From assembly GCA_020846875.1 (NCBI GenBank), contig JADLDB010000179.1, forward strand, positions 1 through 64,000: a stretch of 64,000 nucleotides of DNA. Direction: 5' to 3'. Source of the stretch: Myxococcales bacterium. Its GTDB lineage: Bacteria; Myxococcota; Myxococcia; Myxococcales; Myxococcaceae. Numbering within the stretch: the first letter of the stretch is position 1; every line of letters starts with the position of its first letter. Under the pieces are notes generated by a model. That model made no database searches. It was given only the letters and a program-made list of their open reading frames with translations, and was not told the origin of the DNA. The position numbers were made by a program, and so were the translations under genes. This document shows positions 34,032 through 42,565 of the stretch, piece by piece.

Positions 34032-35354
34032 TCAGGGCAGCATCACCCGCATCGCCCCCTGCAGCCGCACCGCGTGGGCCTGCGTCGGCGCGCCGCCGGC
34101 GAGGTAGCCGTAGTGCTGGCCGAAGAGGACCTCGAAGCCCGCCATCACCCGCTTCACGGGGAACCACTGCAGGTTGAGGGATGCGTAGAGCTGCGCGCGG
34201 CCGTGCTCTTCGGAGGTGGCGGCCTGAAAGGGTGCGCCGCCCACGCTGAAGGTGCCGGTGCTGCGCAGGTTGTCGAGCCAGTTGAAGGTGGCGCCCACGA
34301 AGCCGCCGAGGATGGGCACCGCCGTCAGCGCGCCGGCGCGGTCCACCGACAAGTCCGCCACGCCCCGGTAGCCGCCAATGCCCTGCCCGCCGATGGCTTC
34401 CCCCCACAGGGTGAGGCGCGCGTGGGGCCGCAGGCGCAGCTCCAGCACCCCGCCCACGCCCGGGGCTTCGGTCAGCGCGCCGGACGTCTCGCGGAAGCGC
34501 AGGTACCTCCCCACCCCGGCCAGCGACAGGTGCACGGGGCCGCGGTCGAGGATGAGGCGCAGGATGAGGTCCGGCGCGCGCACCTCGAACCCGCCGCTCG
34601 CCTGGGTGGCAGCGCCGGGGTCGAGGACGAAGTTGGGGTACTCGGCGGCCACCGACAGCTTCGTGTCCTCACCGAAGGGGTGCGTGTAGCGGACCTGCGG
34701 CTGGCGCCGCACGATGAAGCTGGACGGCATCTCGAAGTCGAGGGTGGGCGGCAGGCAGTCGCTGTCGGTGAGCGTGGTCCACGTCTGGCCGGCCAGCACC
34801 CGCCCCAGCTCGGCGTACGCGTGGCGGATGCGGGGGGCGCCGGAGGAGGTGAAGAAGTCGAACTCCAGGCTGGCCTGGGCGCGCCCCAGCGGCGTCAGGT
34901 GCGCGACGTCGAAGCGCAGGCGCGAGGTGTTGACCTGGAAGTACAGCGTCTCTTCCGGCGGCGCCTCGAAGGGAATGCTGCCCACCGCGAAGGTGCCGCG
35001 CGCGCCGATGGGGTTCAGGTCGTAGATGACGTCGAGGTGGGCGAAGCCGCCCAGGTGGAACCACGCGTCGGTGCCGGGGACGCGGAAGGCGTTGGGCAGG
35101 CCCTTCCACTCGTCGACTGGAGGTGAGGGAGGGACGGCGGAGGTGACGCCGGCGTCGAGGGCTTCTGGCCCGGCGGACGCGAAGGAGAGCGTCACCCCCG
35201 CGTCGAGCCCCGACTCTCCCAGCGGGCGCGTCAGCTTGCCGCCGGCGTCGTCGGGTAACCCTGCGTCGGCGGTGGAAGGGACGTCGGCCGCGGCGCTCAC
35301 CGCCAATAGGAGCGCCGCGAGGACCCCCAGGCGGCCGACGCCCGGGGCTGCCAC
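34032..35354 (-). CDS. DcaP-like outer-membrane porin
   Basis: This is a 440-aa protein from the GTG at 35354, chosen because it gives a clean signal peptide (MAAPGVGRLGVLAALLLAVSAAA). ATG starts further up (35423 or 35498) give implausibly long leaders, and none has a strong ribosome site. After a Pro/Asp-rich stretch the sequence is beta-barrel-like with the DcaP-type pattern: FGGFAHLDVIYD, FQVNTSRLRFDV, GQTWTTLTD, RQPQVRYTHPF, then many amphipathic strands ending LQGAMRVML. DcaP porins carry small organic acids. It heads a likely operon with the two tandem membrane proteins. Confidence 0.7.
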   Translation of the reverse strand: MAAPGVGRLGVLAALLLAVSAAADVPSTADAGLPDDAGGKLTRPLGESGLDAGVTLSFASAGPEALDAGVTSAVPPSPPVDEWKGLPNAFRVPGTDAWFHLGGFAHLDVIYDLNPIGARGTFAVGSIPFEAPPEETLYFQVNTSRLRFDVAHLTPLGRAQASLEFDFFTSSGAPRIRHAYAELGRVLAGQTWTTLTDSDCLPPTLDFEMPSSFIVRRQPQVRYTHPFGEDTKLSVAAEYPNFVLDPGAATQASGGFEVRAPDLILRLILDRGPVHLSLAGVGRYLRFRETSGALTEAPGVGGVLELRLRPHARLTLWGEAIGGQGIGGYRGVADLSVDRAGALTAVPILGGFVGATFNWLDNLRSTGTFSVGGAPFQAATSEEHGRAQLYASLNLQWFPVKRVMAGFEVLFGQHYGYLAGGAPTQAHAVRLQGAMRVMLP

Positions 35355-35695
35355 GAGTTCGCCAGCGACGGGCGCCAACACTCCCGGGCTGGGCCGCACA
35401 CACGGGACACCCCGAGCGGGCATCGTCGAGGCCGGCTCGCCCCAGGGCGCCCTGTCGTTGCGGGGTGCAGACCCTGCCGGTGTGGATGCAGGCGGCACGG
35501 CCCGGGACGCTACTCGCCTGGCTTCACACGCATCGCCTCTTTTTCACGCCAGCCGGGGCGCCTCCCTTTACGGCCACGAAGCGCCTCGCGTGACCGCGAC
35601 TCGCGCTGACGGGCGACGTGCGGCCCGTGAGCGTTCTGCGCTTGTCACCGGGCGCGGGCACGGGCAGGAAGCGCCTGTCTTTCTTCTCCCCGAAG

Positions 35696-36754
35696 ATGCG
35701 CGCGCCGCTGACCGACGCCGAGCTGGACTTTCGCCTCTCCGCGCTGGGGCTGGTGCGCGACCTCACCTTCGACTCGCCGCCGCCGTCCAAGAATCGCACC
35801 GTCGTCTGCAAGGCGGGCAAGAAGCGGGTGCTGGTGAAGATCGCCGACGGCCCGGGGAACGTGGGCGTGCTGCGCGAGGGCAGCGTGCTGGAGCGCGTGG
35901 GGCCCCTGTCGCAGTCCTCGAAGTCGCCGCTGCACCTGCCCCACGTCTTCGCCTTCGACCCCGCGCACGGGCTGCTGGCGCTGGAGTGGATCCACCACGG
36001 CGAGACGCTGCACCACTTCCACCGCCGCACCCAGGAGTACCCGGCGCCGCTGGCCCGGCAGGTGGGGCACGCGCTGGGCTACCTGCACCGGATGAGCCGC
36101 GAGGGCCGCAGCCGCTACGTCCTGGCAGACGCCTTCCGCGACGAGTCGGACCTGCTGGAGTGCTTCCTGCGCATGCGCCCAGACTTCTACGCGCGCCTGT
36201 CCAACGTGGGCATCGACTTCTTCGCCTCGGTGCAGGCGGACCACCCGGCCATCCTCGGGCTGCAGGCGCTGTCCGAGGCGCAGGCCAAAGACAGCCACGC
36301 GGCGCTGCTTCACGGCGACCTGCGCCAGGCGAACCTGCTGCGCGTGGCGAAGGGCAGCAAGGCGGCGGCGCACATCGTCTTCCTCGACTGGGAGCTGTCC
36401 TTCTGGGGCGACCCGGCGCGGGACTTCGGCAGCCTGCTGTCGGACTACGTGCTGGGCTGGCTGGCGCCGGAGCACAAGTCCGAGGTGCTGGGCCGCCCCA
36501 CGCTGGAGGCCTTCGCCCGCGCGATGCTGGAGGGCTACCAGTCGGGCCGCGAGGAAGGCTTCCACCTGGACGCCGCCTTCGAGGAGCGGGTGGTGCGCTG
36601 GGTGGGCGCGGCGCTGCTCATCTACGTGTACGGCATCTCCCACTACGAGCAGGTGCTGGACGCGCGGGCGCTGGCGATTTCCCGCCACGCGCTGGACATG
36701 CTGGGCCGGCCGGCCGACTGGCCGCACGTGCTGTGGGGCGAGGTGCAGCCGTGA
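35696..36754 (+). CDS. APH-fold kinase partnered with HopA1-like protein
   Basis: This is a 352-aa protein from the ATG at 35696 (a GTG at 35618 is possible). The kinase motifs are HGDLRQANLL (catalytic Asp208) and FLDWELSFWGDPARDFG (metal-binding Asp231), followed by SLLSDYVLGWL. The phrase DWExxxxGDPxxDxGSxxxxYxxxWL is what I recall for the APH-like kinases encoded next to HopA1-family genes, as in the split class V lanthipeptide synthetases (LxmK type). It overlaps the next start by GTGA, so the pair is translationally coupled. An aminoglycoside or choline kinase role is less likely given the partner. Confidence 0.75.
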   Translation: MRAPLTDAELDFRLSALGLVRDLTFDSPPPSKNRTVVCKAGKKRVLVKIADGPGNVGVLREGSVLERVGPLSQSSKSPLHLPHVFAFDPAHGLLALEWIHHGETLHHFHRRTQEYPAPLARQVGHALGYLHRMSREGRSRYVLADAFRDESDLLECFLRMRPDFYARLSNVGIDFFASVQADHPAILGLQALSEAQAKDSHAALLHGDLRQANLLRVAKGSKAAAHIVFLDWELSFWGDPARDFGSLLSDYVLGWLAPEHKSEVLGRPTLEAFARAMLEGYQSGREEGFHLDAAFEERVVRWVGAALLIYVYGISHYEQVLDARALAISRHALDMLGRPADWPHVLWGEVQP

Positions 36755-37479
36755 CGCCCGCCGTCGACCTCCGGGTGAAGTGGTTCCACGCCCGCCGCTT
36801 CTGCCTGAAGGAGACGGACGGGCCGGAGCAGCCGCGCGCCTCGGGTGACTCGGGCTTCGTGGCGCACCTCACCGCGTCCACTCACGGGGCCACCGGCTGG
36901 GACTGGAGCTTCCGCCTGGTGAAGCCGGGGCACGGCTGGGCCTTCGCCAGCGACGGGCGCCTGTCCTTGTTCCTCGACGAGCCCGGGCAGTACGTGCCGG
37001 ACGACGCGAAGGTGGGGGACCTGGTGGCGGTGCGGCTGCCGCGCGCGCGGGAAAACCTGCACCCGCACCGCTTCACCCTCTTCGGGGGGCAGGGCGGGCC
37101 GACGGTGGGCCACGGCTTCAAGAAGTACTTCCTGCCCATCGCCTGGGAAGGGGCGGCAGGGCTGGTGGAGACGTTCGCCGGCCGCGCGGGCGACGGCCTG
37201 CGCTTCGGGCTGTACGTGGCCAACGCGTCGACGGACTACGGGCGCGCGGACGCGGCCGTCCTCGACGTGGGCGGCTCCGACGAGGCGTCCGTGCTGAAGG
37301 TGGTGGAGTCCTTCGCCAACGCCAACCCCACGGCCTTGAGCCGGCGCGGGCTGCCCTACGGCACCCAGTCCGGACCCCTGGGCCTGCCCGTGGCCGAGGC
37401 CTTCAGCAAAGCGGACCTCTGCGACGGCTACGGGTGGCGGCGCAGCCGTGAGGCGGTGCAGGCCGGCGGCGCGGGCTGA
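36751..37479 (+). CDS. HopA1-family protein (LxmY-like lyase or cyclase candidate)
   Basis: This is a 242-aa protein starting at GTG within the stop of the kinase gene. The order of features fits my memory of the HopA1 family (PF17914): GRLSLFLDEPGQYV, a central GDLVAVRLPRA, an aromatic turn (HRFTLFGG), a strand-helix (KYFLPIAWEGAAGLVETFAG), then YGRADAAVLDV (from Tyr163), PTALSRRGLPYGTQSGPLGL and a final CDGYGWRRSREAV. Related proteins act as phosphothreonine/serine lyases or lanthipeptide cyclases beside an APH-type kinase. No precursor peptide or LxmX-like gene is apparent here. Family assignment is by motif only. Confidence 0.6.
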   Translation: MTPAVDLRVKWFHARRFCLKETDGPEQPRASGDSGFVAHLTASTHGATGWDWSFRLVKPGHGWAFASDGRLSLFLDEPGQYVPDDAKVGDLVAVRLPRARENLHPHRFTLFGGQGGPTVGHGFKKYFLPIAWEGAAGLVETFAGRAGDGLRFGLYVANASTDYGRADAAVLDVGGSDEASVLKVVESFANANPTALSRRGLPYGTQSGPLGLPVAEAFSKADLCDGYGWRRSREAVQAGGAG

Positions 37480-37573
37480 GCTGTCGGGCCTGGACTCGAA
37501 TCGCCCTGGAGCGCGCTGCCCGCCCGGCGGGGAAGCGTAGTCTTGGTGGCGTGCGCCGAGTACCTTCGCGGCC

Positions 37574-38110
37574 GTGACGCTGCGCCCCTTCGGAGCCATC
37601 TCGCGCCGTGGAGTGCTGAAGCTCGCGCTGGGCGCGGGCGGCGTCGTCCTCGGCGGCGCCGGCGGCGTGTTGGCGCTCCGGGGCTCCGCGCCGCCGGTGG
37701 AGGGCCTCGCCGTCCTCTCGGCGCACGAGTACCGCACGATGGCCGCGCTGGCGGCCGCCGCCTTCCCCGACGGCACCCTGCCCCAAGGAAGCCCCTCGCT
37801 GGACCTGGCGCGCGCCTTCGACACCTACCTGGCGGACGAGCCTGAGTGGGCGCAGGAGGAGGCGAAGCAGGCGTTGCTGCTGCTCGAGCTCGGGCCGCTC
37901 GTCTTCGAGCGCCGCCTCGTCACCTTCAGCCACCTCTCACCGGCCGAGCGCATCGCGCACTTCGAGGCCTGGGCGAGGTCCGGCTCGGAGCTGCGCCGCC
38001 AGGTGGCGACGGGCTTCCGGAAGTTCCTCTGCCTGCTCTTCTACGATCAACCCGCGGCGTGGACGCTCCTGGGCTACCCGGGCCCGATGATCAGCGGGGG
38101 CGCGCCGTGA
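37574..38110 (+). CDS. Tat-exported small subunit of a GMC-type dehydrogenase
   Basis: This is a 178-aa protein with a GTG start. The twin-arginine signal SRRGVLK (10-16) is followed by a Gly/Ala hydrophobic stretch. The mature part (AAFPDGTL...DTYLADEPEWAQEEAKQALLLLE, FRKFLCLLFYDQPAAWTLLGYPGP) fits the gluconate 2-dehydrogenase subunit 3 family. Such subunits carry the Tat signal for the complex, so the FAD subunit can be carried across with it. Its stop overlaps the next gene by GTGA. Confidence 0.8.
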   Translation: MTLRPFGAISRRGVLKLALGAGGVVLGGAGGVLALRGSAPPVEGLAVLSAHEYRTMAALAAAAFPDGTLPQGSPSLDLARAFDTYLADEPEWAQEEAKQALLLLELGPLVFERRLVTFSHLSPAERIAHFEAWARSGSELRRQVATGFRKFLCLLFYDQPAAWTLLGYPGPMISGGAP

Positions 38111-39633
38111 GCGGCTCCATCGTCTCCTGCGCGGAGGTGGCCCCCCCCACCGAGCTGACGGTGGACTGCGCCGTCATCGGCTCCGGCTGCGGCGGCGCGA
38201 CGGCGGCGTGGGAGCTGGCGAAGGCGGGCCGCGAGGTGCTGGTGCTGGAGGAGGGCGGCGACTTCACCGGGCCGAAGCTGACCGGCCGCGACGGCGCCAT
38301 GTACGACCAGCTCTACATGGACCGCGGCGGACGCGCGACGACGGACCTCTCCATCTCCGTGCTGCAGGGCCGCGTGCTGGGCGGCGGCGGCGTCATCAAC
38401 GCGTGCGACGTGGTGCCCATCTCCGACGCGGTGGCGCGCCACTGGCAGCAGAAGCACGGCCTCACCGACTTCGGGCCCGGGCAGCTCGCCCCGTTCCGCG
38501 CGCGGGCGCTCGAGGACCTCTCGGCCAACACGCCCGACGAGGCGCAGCTCAACCGGAACAACCGGCTCCTCCGGCAGGGCGCGCAGGCGCTGGGCTGGAA
38601 GGGCGAGGTCATGCAGCACAACCGCGTGGGCTGCGTGGGCGCCGCCACCTGCCTCATCGGCTGCGGCTTCGACGCCAAGCGGAACCCGCGCTTCGTGGCC
38701 ATCCCCGGGGCGCTGGCGGCGGGCGCGCGCTTCTTCACCCGGGCGCGGGTGACGCGCATCGACGGCGCCGGGCAACAGCTCAAGCGCCTCACCGTTCGGC
38801 GGCTCGACGCGAAGGGCTACCACGAGGGCGACGCCTTCACCGTCAAGGCGCGCACCGTCATCCTCGCCGCCAACGCGATCGCCTCGGCCCAGTTGCTGCT
38901 CCGCTCCGGCGTGGGCAACGAGCACGTGGGTCGGCACCTCTCGCTGCAGCCGCAACTGCCCGTCACCGTCCGCTTCGACGATGAGGTGCGCTTCTTCCGC
39001 GGCATCCCCCAGGCGTACGCGGTGACGGAGTTCGAGCAGCACGAGCACCCGAAGCACGGCTGGTGGGGCTTCCGCATCGAGGCCATCTCCGGCACGCCGG
39101 GCGTCGTCGGCTCGCTGCTGCCTGAGCTGGGCGCGCCCGGGCTGGCGCGCATGCGCGACTACGGGAAGCTGGCGGCGGCGCTGCTGCTGCTCCCCGACGC
39201 ACCGCAGGGGCGGGTGCGGGTGGAGGCCGGCGGGCGCCTGCGCCTCGACTACGCGCTGGACGAAGAGCAGAAGGGGCGCTTCCGCGACGCGGTGAGGGCC
39301 GCGGCCCGCGCCTACTTCGCGGCCGGCGCGAAGGAGGTGTACGTGCCGACAGTGCCGCCCTTGCGGCTGGCCTCCGAGGCGGAGCTTCCCAAAGTGGATG
39401 CGCTCACCTTCGCGCCCGCCACCGCGCCATTCCTCTCGGCGCACCAGCAGGGCACGGTGCGCTTCTCGCCCAACGAGAAGGACGGCGGCGCCGCGCCCGA
39501 CGGCCGGGTGTACGGCACGAACGGCGTGTACGTCTTCGACTCCAGCGGCTTCCCGTCCAGCGCGTCGAGCCACACCATGGCGCCCATCATCACCGTCTCG
39601 CGCATGCTGACCCAGCGGCTGCTCGCCGGCTGA
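38107..39633 (+). CDS. GMC-family FAD oxidoreductase (dehydrogenase large subunit)
   Basis: This is a 508-aa protein. The Rossmann FAD motif GSGCGG (25-30) is followed by E at the end of the second strand (LVLEEGGDF), GRVLGGGGVINACD, and the C-terminal GMC active-site region with HQQGTVRF...DSSGFPSSASSHTMAPIITVSRM, where the His pair is expected. It has no signal peptide of its own. It probably leaves the cell with the Tat-signal partner just upstream. A third cytochrome c subunit, usual in gluconate and alcohol dehydrogenases, is not next to it. The substrate is unknown (an alcohol, sugar or sterol). Confidence 0.85.
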   Translation: MSGSIVSCAEVAPPTELTVDCAVIGSGCGGATAAWELAKAGREVLVLEEGGDFTGPKLTGRDGAMYDQLYMDRGGRATTDLSISVLQGRVLGGGGVINACDVVPISDAVARHWQQKHGLTDFGPGQLAPFRARALEDLSANTPDEAQLNRNNRLLRQGAQALGWKGEVMQHNRVGCVGAATCLIGCGFDAKRNPRFVAIPGALAAGARFFTRARVTRIDGAGQQLKRLTVRRLDAKGYHEGDAFTVKARTVILAANAIASAQLLLRSGVGNEHVGRHLSLQPQLPVTVRFDDEVRFFRGIPQAYAVTEFEQHEHPKHGWWGFRIEAISGTPGVVGSLLPELGAPGLARMRDYGKLAAALLLLPDAPQGRVRVEAGGRLRLDYALDEEQKGRFRDAVRAAARAYFAAGAKEVYVPTVPPLRLASEAELPKVDALTFAPATAPFLSAHQQGTVRFSPNEKDGGAAPDGRVYGTNGVYVFDSSGFPSSASSHTMAPIITVSRMLTQRLLAG

Positions 39634-39906
39634 GGCGCGCCGGTGCGGCACCTGGCCCCTCGGCGCCGGCCTGCTGGCGTCGGTGGTGTACCGCTGGTGG
39701 ACCCAGCCGGCGAACCCGTCCTCGCAGACCCCGGCCTTCGGCTCTGGCGCGAGTGCGAAGGCCGTCTGGGCCGCCGGGGGCGGCGGCCACGTCCTCCACC
39801 ACGTGCCTTGACCCGTGCGCCACTCGCACCCAGCCCGCCGGCGAGCGTCACCGGCGACTCGCCCTTGGTGACGCCTCGTCTCCAACCCGTTAAGAGCTGA
39901 AGGCGG

Positions 39907-40599
39907 ATGACCTCCCTCCTCCTCCCCGCGCTGGTGGGCCTCGCGCTCGGCGTGCGCCATGCCTTCGAGCCCGACCACCTCGCGGCCGTGTCCACGCTGG
40001 CCACGGAGCAGAAGAGCGCCCGCGCCGGGTTGCTGCTGGGCGCCTGGTGGGGCCTGGGGCACACCGCGGCGCTGCTGCTGGTGGGCGGCTCGCTGGCGCT
40101 CCTCGAGGCGCAGATGCCGGACCGGGCAGCCCTCACCCTCGAAGCCCTGGTGGGCGTGATGGTGGTGGCGCTGGGGCTGCGCGCGCTGAAGCGGGCCTTC
40201 GAGGAAGGCCGGACGGGCGCCGTCACCTCGCACCAGCACGCGGGCGTCCCGCACACCCACGCCGCGACGGGCGACCACCTGCACCTGCGCGGCTGGACGC
40301 TGGCGACGCGCCCCCTCCTCATCGGCCTCGTCCATGGGCTGGCCGGCAGCGGCGCGTTGACGGCGCTGGTGCTGGCGGAGCAGCCGTCGGCGGCCGCGCG
40401 CCTCTCGTACATCGCCCTCTTCGGGCTGGGCAGCGTGGCCGGCATGGCGCTCCTCACCGGGCTGGCCGGCGTCCCGCTGATGCGGGTGGCGCGGGCGCCC
40501 AGGGCCGCGGCGGCGCTGCTGGGCGTGGCGGGCGCGCTGTCCGTGGGCGTGGGGGCCTTCTGGGCCTTCGCGTCCGCGCGCGAGCTGGCTGGCCTCTGA
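39907..40599 (+). CDS. NiCoT/UreH-like nickel-cobalt transporter
   Basis: This is a 230-aa membrane protein with about six helices. The N-terminal helix carries RHAFEPDHLAAV (17-28), the RHA-x4-DH signature of HoxN/NixA/UreH-type transporters. A cytoplasmic loop is His-rich (SHQHAGVPHTHAATGDHLHL), as in metal-loading loops. It is shorter than classical NiCoT proteins, closer to the UreH group. Metal specificity (Ni or Co) is not visible. It is alone between the dehydrogenase pair and the patatin gene. The 273 bp before it hold no gene I can support. Confidence 0.75.
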   Translation: MTSLLLPALVGLALGVRHAFEPDHLAAVSTLATEQKSARAGLLLGAWWGLGHTAALLLVGGSLALLEAQMPDRAALTLEALVGVMVVALGLRALKRAFEEGRTGAVTSHQHAGVPHTHAATGDHLHLRGWTLATRPLLIGLVHGLAGSGALTALVLAEQPSAAARLSYIALFGLGSVAGMALLTGLAGVPLMRVARAPRAAAALLGVAGALSVGVGAFWAFASARELAGL

Positions 40600-40648
40600 C
40601 GGCTGGAGAATTGTTGTGGATTGGCCGCCTTCGCGCACACTGCGAAGG

Positions 40649-42544
40649 ATGAGTCTTCGACTGCTGGGCGCCCTCGTTGGCCTGACGCTGCTGAGCGGCT
40701 GCAGCGCCTTCCTCAAGTGCATCCCCAGCACCGCCGTGCTCGAGGCCTTCAACCGGCCGCCCCAGAAGGCGCTGCCGGCCTTCACGCCCTGCACCGACGA
40801 GGTGGAGGGCGTGCTGCAGGAGACGCTGGCGGACGTCTACGAGACGCCGGGGGCGCTCACGCCGCTCGCCGCCTCGGCCCCTGGCGCGCTGGCCGACGCC
40901 ACCCTCTGCGTCCGGGACGCGCTGCGGACGACGGTGGCGGACACCGCGTGCTTCAACACCCTCTTCGGCGCCCTGCCCTTCCCGCCGGTGCCAACCTTCA
41001 CGCCCGCGCCCGCGCCCGCCGACTGGGCCACCGAGCGCGACGTGCACCGGGTGCAGCACAACCTGCAGCGGGCCGTCCGCGCCGTGGCCAGCGCGTGCAC
41101 GGTGCGCCAGGGGACGGGCTTCCCGCTCAACTCACCTCAGGAGAGGCAGGCGCTGGCCACCGCGTGGGACGGCGGCCTCTTGGCGCTCAAGGCCTACCAG
41201 GCCGCGCGCCCCCGCGCCGTCCGCAACGGCAGGCCCGTGACGGCCCTCGTCTTCGCGGGCGGCGCGGCCAACGGCGCCTTCTCGGCGGGCGCGGTGTGGT
41301 GGCTGCTCAAGAGCCGCGAGGCGTGCGGCGCCGCGTGCGCCAATGACACCGTGGACATGGTGGCGGGCGCCAGCACCGGCACCGTCATCGCGTCCCTCGC
41401 CAAGCGCTACTTCTCCCCCCTCTCCACGCCCGCGGACCGCGCCGCGATGCTCGAGCTCCTCGCGAAGGGCTACACCTGCTCGGGGAATCGCGACCTCTAC
41501 TGCACCCAGGACATGTCGCTGTACGACGTGCTGGAGGCGAAGCAGGCCGGCAAGCGCGGCCTGGTGCGGTTCGACGGCCTGAAGAGCCTCATCGCCACCA
41601 ACGCGGGCTCGCTGAGCGTCATCCAGCGGGCCCCGGAGCAGTTCGCGTCCGCGGTGGACTTCGAGAGCGCGCGCGTCCACCACGTCTGCTCGACGGTGCA
41701 GACGTCGCTGCCCGACTGGCACGCGGCGCTCGAGGCGTCCCTCGTCGAGCCCTTGCTGGCGCAGCCGGTGGCGAAGGTGGGCGGCAGGACTGGGACGTGG
41801 ATTGACGGCGGCGTCCGCTCCGGGCTGCCGCTCAACGCCGTCCTCCGGCGCGGGGCGGACCGCGCGGTGATGTTCGTCAACACCGCGGTGGAAGGCGTTC
41901 CCCGCCCGGCCCAGGACAACGCCGCCGCCGTGGGCTTCCGCGCGCTCGACCTCTTCACCCTGTCGCCCATCACCGGAGAGTTGGTCGCCGCCGAGCACGA
42001 GCGCGTGCTGCGCACCGCGGGAGAGAAGGAGCGCTGCCTGGCGCGGCTCGGCTTCGACGCGACGGGCAACGGCACCGGGCCCATCAACCCGGCGGTGAAT
42101 GTCGAGCGGCTGTGTTCCGGGCTGCCGCTGCTGGCGACGGTGCCGGTGCCCTTCGCGCTGCCCGTCACCCTGCCGGGGACTCCGCAGTTGGACCGGCTCC
42201 CCAGCACCTACCACGGCGCGTGGCTCTTCATGCCGCAGGAGCTCCCCCCTCACTTCCAGCAGGTGGCGCGCCTGCCCGACGAGGCGCCCGCCGCGGTGAC
42301 GTGGGCGGACATCGGGGCCGTCGGCTACCAGTTCGACCCGCGCGAGATGTGGCGCCTCTTCGCGCTGGGCGCGGTGACGGCGCAGCAGCGGTGCGAAGAG
42401 GTGGCGAAGACGCTGGGCTGGGCTGGCCTCACCGCCGACTGCACCGACGGCACCAAAGTCATTCAGGCCCTGCAGTCGCTGCGCGCGAAGTGGGTGACGG
42501 ACCAGTGCGCCCAACGGCCGCTCGAGCCTCAGCCCTGCCCCTGA
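40649..42544 (+). CDS. Patatin-like phospholipase lipoprotein
   Basis: This is a 631-aa protein. The ATG at 40649 gives a lipoprotein signal MSLRLLGALVGLTLLSGC (Cys18). The patatin elements are present: oxyanion loop GGAANGAF (from Gly204), nucleophile GASTG (Ser242) and catalytic Asp386 in IDGGVRSGLP. It should be an exported lipid acyl hydrolase attached to the envelope. The 200-residue N-terminal region and the Cys-rich C-terminus are not part of the core family. It ends 21 bp from the convergent MBL-fold gene. Confidence 0.88.
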   Translation: MSLRLLGALVGLTLLSGCSAFLKCIPSTAVLEAFNRPPQKALPAFTPCTDEVEGVLQETLADVYETPGALTPLAASAPGALADATLCVRDALRTTVADTACFNTLFGALPFPPVPTFTPAPAPADWATERDVHRVQHNLQRAVRAVASACTVRQGTGFPLNSPQERQALATAWDGGLLALKAYQAARPRAVRNGRPVTALVFAGGAANGAFSAGAVWWLLKSREACGAACANDTVDMVAGASTGTVIASLAKRYFSPLSTPADRAAMLELLAKGYTCSGNRDLYCTQDMSLYDVLEAKQAGKRGLVRFDGLKSLIATNAGSLSVIQRAPEQFASAVDFESARVHHVCSTVQTSLPDWHAALEASLVEPLLAQPVAKVGGRTGTWIDGGVRSGLPLNAVLRRGADRAVMFVNTAVEGVPRPAQDNAAAVGFRALDLFTLSPITGELVAAEHERVLRTAGEKERCLARLGFDATGNGTGPINPAVNVERLCSGLPLLATVPVPFALPVTLPGTPQLDRLPSTYHGAWLFMPQELPPHFQQVARLPDEAPAAVTWADIGAVGYQFDPREMWRLFALGAVTAQQRCEEVAKTLGWAGLTADCTDGTKVIQALQSLRAKWVTDQCAQRPLEPQPCP

Positions 42545-42565
42545 GGCGCCTGGCAGCGGGGCCCG

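Noticed and set aside
34032-35498. ATG at 35498 as the porin start
   Set aside because: It would place the signal peptide about 55 residues from the N-terminus; the GTG at 35354 gives a normal one.
38074-40794. A 906-codon minus-strand frame across the GMC and Ni/Co transporter genes
   Set aside because: It is antisense to clear enzyme and transporter genes and has biased composition.
41711-41730. TGGCACG-like sequence as a second sigma-54 promoter
   Set aside because: It lies inside the patatin gene and lacks GC at the -12 position.
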